Below, in pieces: positions 60,920 to 64,000 of a DNA stretch of 64,000 nucleotides. The notes under the pieces are model-generated. The model made no database searches and was not told the DNA's origin. It was given only the letters and a program-made list of their open reading frames with translations. Position 1 is the first letter of the stretch. Each line of letters opens with the position of its first letter. The stretch is from NCBI GenBank assembly GCA_963701995.1, contig OY969693.1, forward strand, positions 186,001-250,000, given 5' to 3'. Source of the DNA: Methanoflorens sp963701995 (GTDB lineage Archaea > Halobacteriota > Bog-38 > Methanoflorentales > Methanoflorentaceae). The position numbers were made by a program, and so were the translations under genes.

Positions 60920-62854
60920 GTGTCACAAGCGGAAGAAGTCATCACCGACACGGAAGCACCAGCTCTTGAGCACAAGGCGTCAGCTTTGCTTGGCGGCATG
61001 GACATAGCGGTTACCGATGAGATCGCCGTGCCCCCAATGCTTGTCGACCAAGTGATTGGACAAGAACAGGCCGTTGAGGTGATCAAAAAGGCGGCCAAGC
61101 AGCGCAGGCACGTCATGCTTATCGGCTCTCCAGGCACGGGGAAGTCTATGCTCGCCCGGTCCATGGCAGAACTCCTCCCCAAAGAAGAGCTACAGGACAT
61201 CCTCGTATATCACAACCCGGAGGATGGTAACAGTCCTAAGGTGCGCGTCGTGCCGGCAGGGAAAGGGCGGCAAATCGTCGATTCACACAAACGGGAAGCA
61301 CAAAAGAAGATCCAGTTCAGGAATATGCTTTCGATGGTGATTGTTTTCGCAATCGTCGGTTACTCTTTTGCGATCAATCAACCGATAATGGGTATCATCG
61401 CCGCTGCTATGCTTTTCATCGCGCTGCGCTACATTACGCCCCGTGAAGATGTGTTGATACCAAAGCTCCTCGTTATGAACGATGGCAAAGAGACCGCCCC
61501 CTATGTCGACGGGACCGGAGCGCACGCGGGGGCGCTTTTGGGCGACGTACGGCACGACCCGTTTCAATCGGGAGGACTTGAGACGCCGGCACACGACCGG
61601 GTCGAGGCAGGGGCTATTCACAAGGCGAACAAAGGGGTTCTTTTCATCGACGAAATCAATACGCTCAGAATTGAATCGCAACAACACCTCCTTACGGCGC
61701 TGCAAGAGGGGGAGTTTTCCATCACCGGCCAATCCGAGCGCTCAAGCGGCGCCATGGTAAAAACGACCCCTGTGCCGTGCAATTTCGTGATGATCGCTGC
61801 CGGAAATCTCGACGCCGTGAAGGGCATGCATCCCGCTCTACGCTCGCGTATCCGCGGCTATGGCTACGAAGTGTACATGCGCGATTCCATGCAGGATACT
61901 CCAGAAAATCGCCGAAAAATCGTCCGGTTTGTGGCTCAAGAGGTGAAAAAGGACGAGAAGATTCCCCACTTCACTGCCGATGCGGTCGAAGAAATAATCC
62001 GTGAGGCACGCCGACGATCGGGGAGAAAGGGGCACATTACCTTGATGCTGCGAGATCTCGGCGGCTTGATCCGCGTCGCGGGGGACGTTGCTCGGGCCGA
62101 AGCGTCTGAATACACGACCGCAAAACACGTTATCGAAGCCAAGAAGATGGCGCGGTCGGTTGAACAGCAGCTTACAGATCAATATCTCGAGCGCCGCCGC
62201 GACTATCAGATGTTTCGGAATACCGGCGCCGAGGTGGGCCGCGTAAACGGCCTCGCAGTGATGGGTGATGATTCAGGCGTCGTCCTGCCCATCGTAGCGG
62301 AGATCACCCCTGCACAGTCAAAGGAGGAAGGCCGCGTAATCGCGACTGGCTTGCTTAAAGAGATCGCTCTTGAGGCAGTGCAAAACGTCTCGGCGTTCAT
62401 CAAGAAGTTTTCAGGCGAAGACATCACCAACAAAGACGTGCACATCCAGTTCATCGGTACCTATGAGGGCGTCGAGGGGGACTCGGCCTCAATTTCAATC
62501 GCCACCGCCGTGATCTCCGCGCTTGAAGACGTTCCAGTTGACCAGTCCGTTGCGATGACCGGATCCCTTTCGGTTCGGGGAGAGGTGCTGCCCGTTGGAG
62601 GGGTCACGCCAAAGGTGGAAGCAGCCGCTAAGGCGGGCATCACGCGCATACTCATTCCGAAAGACAACGAAGGCGACGTCATGCTCGAGAAGCAGTACAA
62701 AGACACGGTGCAAATAATCCCCGTTAGCTCTATCGGCGAGGTTCTCGAAAACAGCCTGCTCGGTCGAAAGCGCGACGGCTTGCTCGAGCACCTCAAGAAA
62801 TTCACCATAAATTCACACGATCTGAAGGGCCGTTCGAGCGCGGTCCCTCAGTAA
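60920..62854 (+). CDS. lonB: Membrane-bound ATP-dependent Lon protease (LonB, archaeal)
   Basis: This 644-residue protein has a GTG start. The AAA+ domain has Walker A at residues 69-76 (GSPGTGKS) and Walker B GVLFIDEINTL. Two membrane segments lie inside the AAA+ domain at about 136-151 and 155-170, the arrangement of archaeal LonB. The protease has the Ser-Lys dyad: Ser522 (GDSASIS) and Lys565 (PKVEAA), 43 residues apart as in Lon. It lacks the large Lon-N domain. It degrades membrane and cytoplasmic proteins. The radical SAM gene starts 48 bp downstream. Confidence 0.96.
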   Translation: MSQAEEVITDTEAPALEHKASALLGGMDIAVTDEIAVPPMLVDQVIGQEQAVEVIKKAAKQRRHVMLIGSPGTGKSMLARSMAELLPKEELQDILVYHNPEDGNSPKVRVVPAGKGRQIVDSHKREAQKKIQFRNMLSMVIVFAIVGYSFAINQPIMGIIAAAMLFIALRYITPREDVLIPKLLVMNDGKETAPYVDGTGAHAGALLGDVRHDPFQSGGLETPAHDRVEAGAIHKANKGVLFIDEINTLRIESQQHLLTALQEGEFSITGQSERSSGAMVKTTPVPCNFVMIAAGNLDAVKGMHPALRSRIRGYGYEVYMRDSMQDTPENRRKIVRFVAQEVKKDEKIPHFTADAVEEIIREARRRSGRKGHITLMLRDLGGLIRVAGDVARAEASEYTTAKHVIEAKKMARSVEQQLTDQYLERRRDYQMFRNTGAEVGRVNGLAVMGDDSGVVLPIVAEITPAQSKEEGRVIATGLLKEIALEAVQNVSAFIKKFSGEDITNKDVHIQFIGTYEGVEGDSASISIATAVISALEDVPVDQSVAMTGSLSVRGEVLPVGGVTPKVEAAAKAGITRILIPKDNEGDVMLEKQYKDTVQIIPVSSIGEVLENSLLGRKRDGLLEHLKKFTINSHDLKGRSSAVPQ

Positions 62855-62902
62855 CTTTTTTTTTGCGCCCCATTTCACAGCGACGGTTACTGAGGCTATG
62901 CC

Positions 62903-63877
62903 ATGCACGAAGAGAGAGTGTCACAGTATCGAAGGGCGCGAACGATAGAGACAAACGCCGATCTAAGCGCTCCCACTGAGCAACTATGGCGCGTTCACGA
63001 CAATTTTGCCACAGGCGAGCAAAAGGAAACCGCCGTCACGACCACGTCCCTCCTCGATCTGAAGATCGAAATAGCGCAGCGTATATGTGGTGACTGCCAC
63101 TTCTGTGAACGCCGATGCTACACCAACAGAGCAGAGAAACCTGGATTTTGCGGCGTCCAGCGATCGAAATATTCATCCGAATTCCTTCATTATGGTGAGG
63201 AACGCGAGCTCGTGCCATCGCACACGATTTTTCTCACGGGCTGCACGTTTCAGTGCGCCTTCTGCCAAAACTGGGATATCGCACGACATCCGGAGGCGGG
63301 TGCGATCGCTGATGCAGATGCGCTTGCACGGCGAATCTACGCACGATCAATCGCGGGCGCGCGCAATGTGAACTGGGTCGGGGGAGATCCCACCCCGCAT
63401 ATCGGTACTATTCTGAAAACCATGCGCGCCCTCGCCGACCTCGAACAAAAAACGGAGGGCGATGCACGATTCTTGAACGTGCCGATGGTCTTTAACTCCA
63501 ACACCTACTACTCTACGGAAGCCGCTAAGCTTCTCGATGGCGTCATCGACGTCTATTTGAGTGATTTCAAATACGGCAACGACCGCTGCGCGAAACGGTA
63601 CTCACACGTTGACAAGTACGTGGAAACCGTTACGCGAAACCTACTCGCATCGCAACAACGGCTTATGATACGCCATCTCGTAATGCCCGGACACGTTCAG
63701 TGCTGCACGGGGCCGATCGTCGCGTGGGTGCGCGAGACCATGCGCGACGTCAAGTTCAACTTGATGTTTCAGTACTCACCCTATAACGTGACCGATTACC
63801 CTGAAATTAATCGGTTCGTGAGCGATGCAGAGCGGCGCGAGGCGACGAATATCGCAAAGGGCTTAAACCTCATCTGA
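62903..63877 (+). CDS. Radical SAM protein, PflA-like (pyruvate formate-lyase activating enzyme homologue)
   Basis: This 324-residue protein has an N-terminal extra cysteine motif (CGDCHFCERRCYTNRA, then GFCGV) followed by the radical SAM cluster CTFQCAFCQNWD and GGDPTPHIGTILKTMRALAD. The TIM-barrel half ends VKFNLMFQYSPYNVTDYPEI. It belongs to the archaeal PflA-related group whose glycyl-radical partners are often absent. Its substrate is unknown. It is probably co-transcribed with lonB (48-bp gap) and the DUF62 gene (14-bp gap). Confidence 0.88.
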   Translation: MHEERVSQYRRARTIETNADLSAPTEQLWRVHDNFATGEQKETAVTTTSLLDLKIEIAQRICGDCHFCERRCYTNRAEKPGFCGVQRSKYSSEFLHYGEERELVPSHTIFLTGCTFQCAFCQNWDIARHPEAGAIADADALARRIYARSIAGARNVNWVGGDPTPHIGTILKTMRALADLEQKTEGDARFLNVPMVFNSNTYYSTEAAKLLDGVIDVYLSDFKYGNDRCAKRYSHVDKYVETVTRNLLASQQRLMIRHLVMPGHVQCCTGPIVAWVRETMRDVKFNLMFQYSPYNVTDYPEINRFVSDAERREATNIAKGLNLI

Positions 63878-63891
63878 CGTTATCTTTGACT

Positions 63892-64000
63892 ATGGGGATC
63901 ATAACCATCATTTCTGACTTTGGGACGTTCTATCCCGCCGTAATGAAGGCCGTCATCCTCGGCATAGCGCCGCACGCCAGTATTGTCGACGTAACTCACG
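63892..64000 (+). CDS. S-adenosyl-L-methionine hydrolase (DUF62), N-terminal fragment at window edge
   Basis: From ATG 63892 the frame reads MGIITIISDFGTFYPAVMKA and then VILGIAPHASIVDVTH, to the edge. This is the start of the DUF62 (SAM hydroxide adenosyltransferase) family, with the conserved SDFG near the start. The enzyme hydrolyses SAM to adenosine and methionine. The gene continues beyond the window. It lies 14 bp behind the radical SAM gene, and hydrolysis of SAM products could clear by-products of radical SAM chemistry (inference). Confidence 0.85.
   Translation, partial: MGIITIISDFGTFYPAVMKAVILGIAPHASIVDVTH

Overview
The window is archaeal and most likely comes from an F420-using euryarchaeon related to the methanogens and anaerobic alkane or methane oxidisers (Methanomicrobia in the broad sense). 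The evidence is cofC and cofG of F420 synthesis, a membrane-anchored archaeal-type LonB, UPF0147, a ferredoxin:thioredoxin reductase catalytic subunit, an archaeal CDP-alcohol phosphotransferase, TATA boxes about 25-30 bp upstream of many inferred transcript starts, frequent GTG starts, and a tRNA gene without an encoded CCA. No mcr, rRNA or other lineage-defining locus is present, so a finer assignment is not supported.

Bases 1-10,340 are a cell-surface polysaccharide region. It holds three GT4 glycosyltransferases, an acyltransferase-3 protein, two GT2 glycosyltransferases, a frameshifted serine hydrolase, and a small acidic-protein/zinc-ribbon pair. The region is heavily rearranged: two GT4 genes are recent direct duplicates, and 3' ends of a GT4 gene and the acyltransferase recur in inverted orientation and changed order. 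Bases 10,340-19,350 are gene-poor. They carry secreted or surface proteins (a PLL-like lectin, a Cys-rich secreted protein, DUF4012 and DUF4352 proteins), a second copy of a GT2 gene, and decayed DUF4352 copies.

Bases 19,350-35,900 are a mosaic of small membrane and redox genes (DedA, two flavodoxins, TspO, a flavin-binding protein, an MBL hydrolase, RDD, an ABC-2 exporter, an extradiol-dioxygenase-family protein) plus several frameshifted genes. The most unusual gene lies here: a 711-residue single-span surface protein whose cytoplasmic part carries cysteines at exact 12-residue spacing in four blocks, followed outside by PKD-like domains.

Bases 35,900-49,300 hold an acetate uptake protein and AMP-forming acetyl-CoA synthetase, FeoB with a DtxR-FeoA fusion regulator, a phospholipid synthase, purC-cofG, divergent cofC, ilvE, tRNA-Arg(CCG), a YkgJ-type protein and an M42 aminopeptidase. 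Bases 49,380-54,236 are a branched-chain amino acid operon: a leuA/cimA-family gene with an apparent early frameshift, then ilvB, ilvN and ilvC. Bases 54,400-57,300 include UPF0147 and a compact redox cluster (FTR catalytic subunit, thioredoxin-fold lipoprotein, CcdA). Bases 57,600-60,480 encode a complete proton-translocating NAD(P) transhydrogenase (pntAA-pntAB-pntB) whose codon style differs from its neighbours, suggesting transfer. The window ends with lonB, a PflA-like radical SAM protein and the start of a DUF62 S-adenosylmethionine hydrolase.

Five to six genes look intact apart from one or two single-base shifts. Either this assembly has residual indels or the genome is losing genes; read data would decide. 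No CRISPR array, transposase or rRNA was seen.
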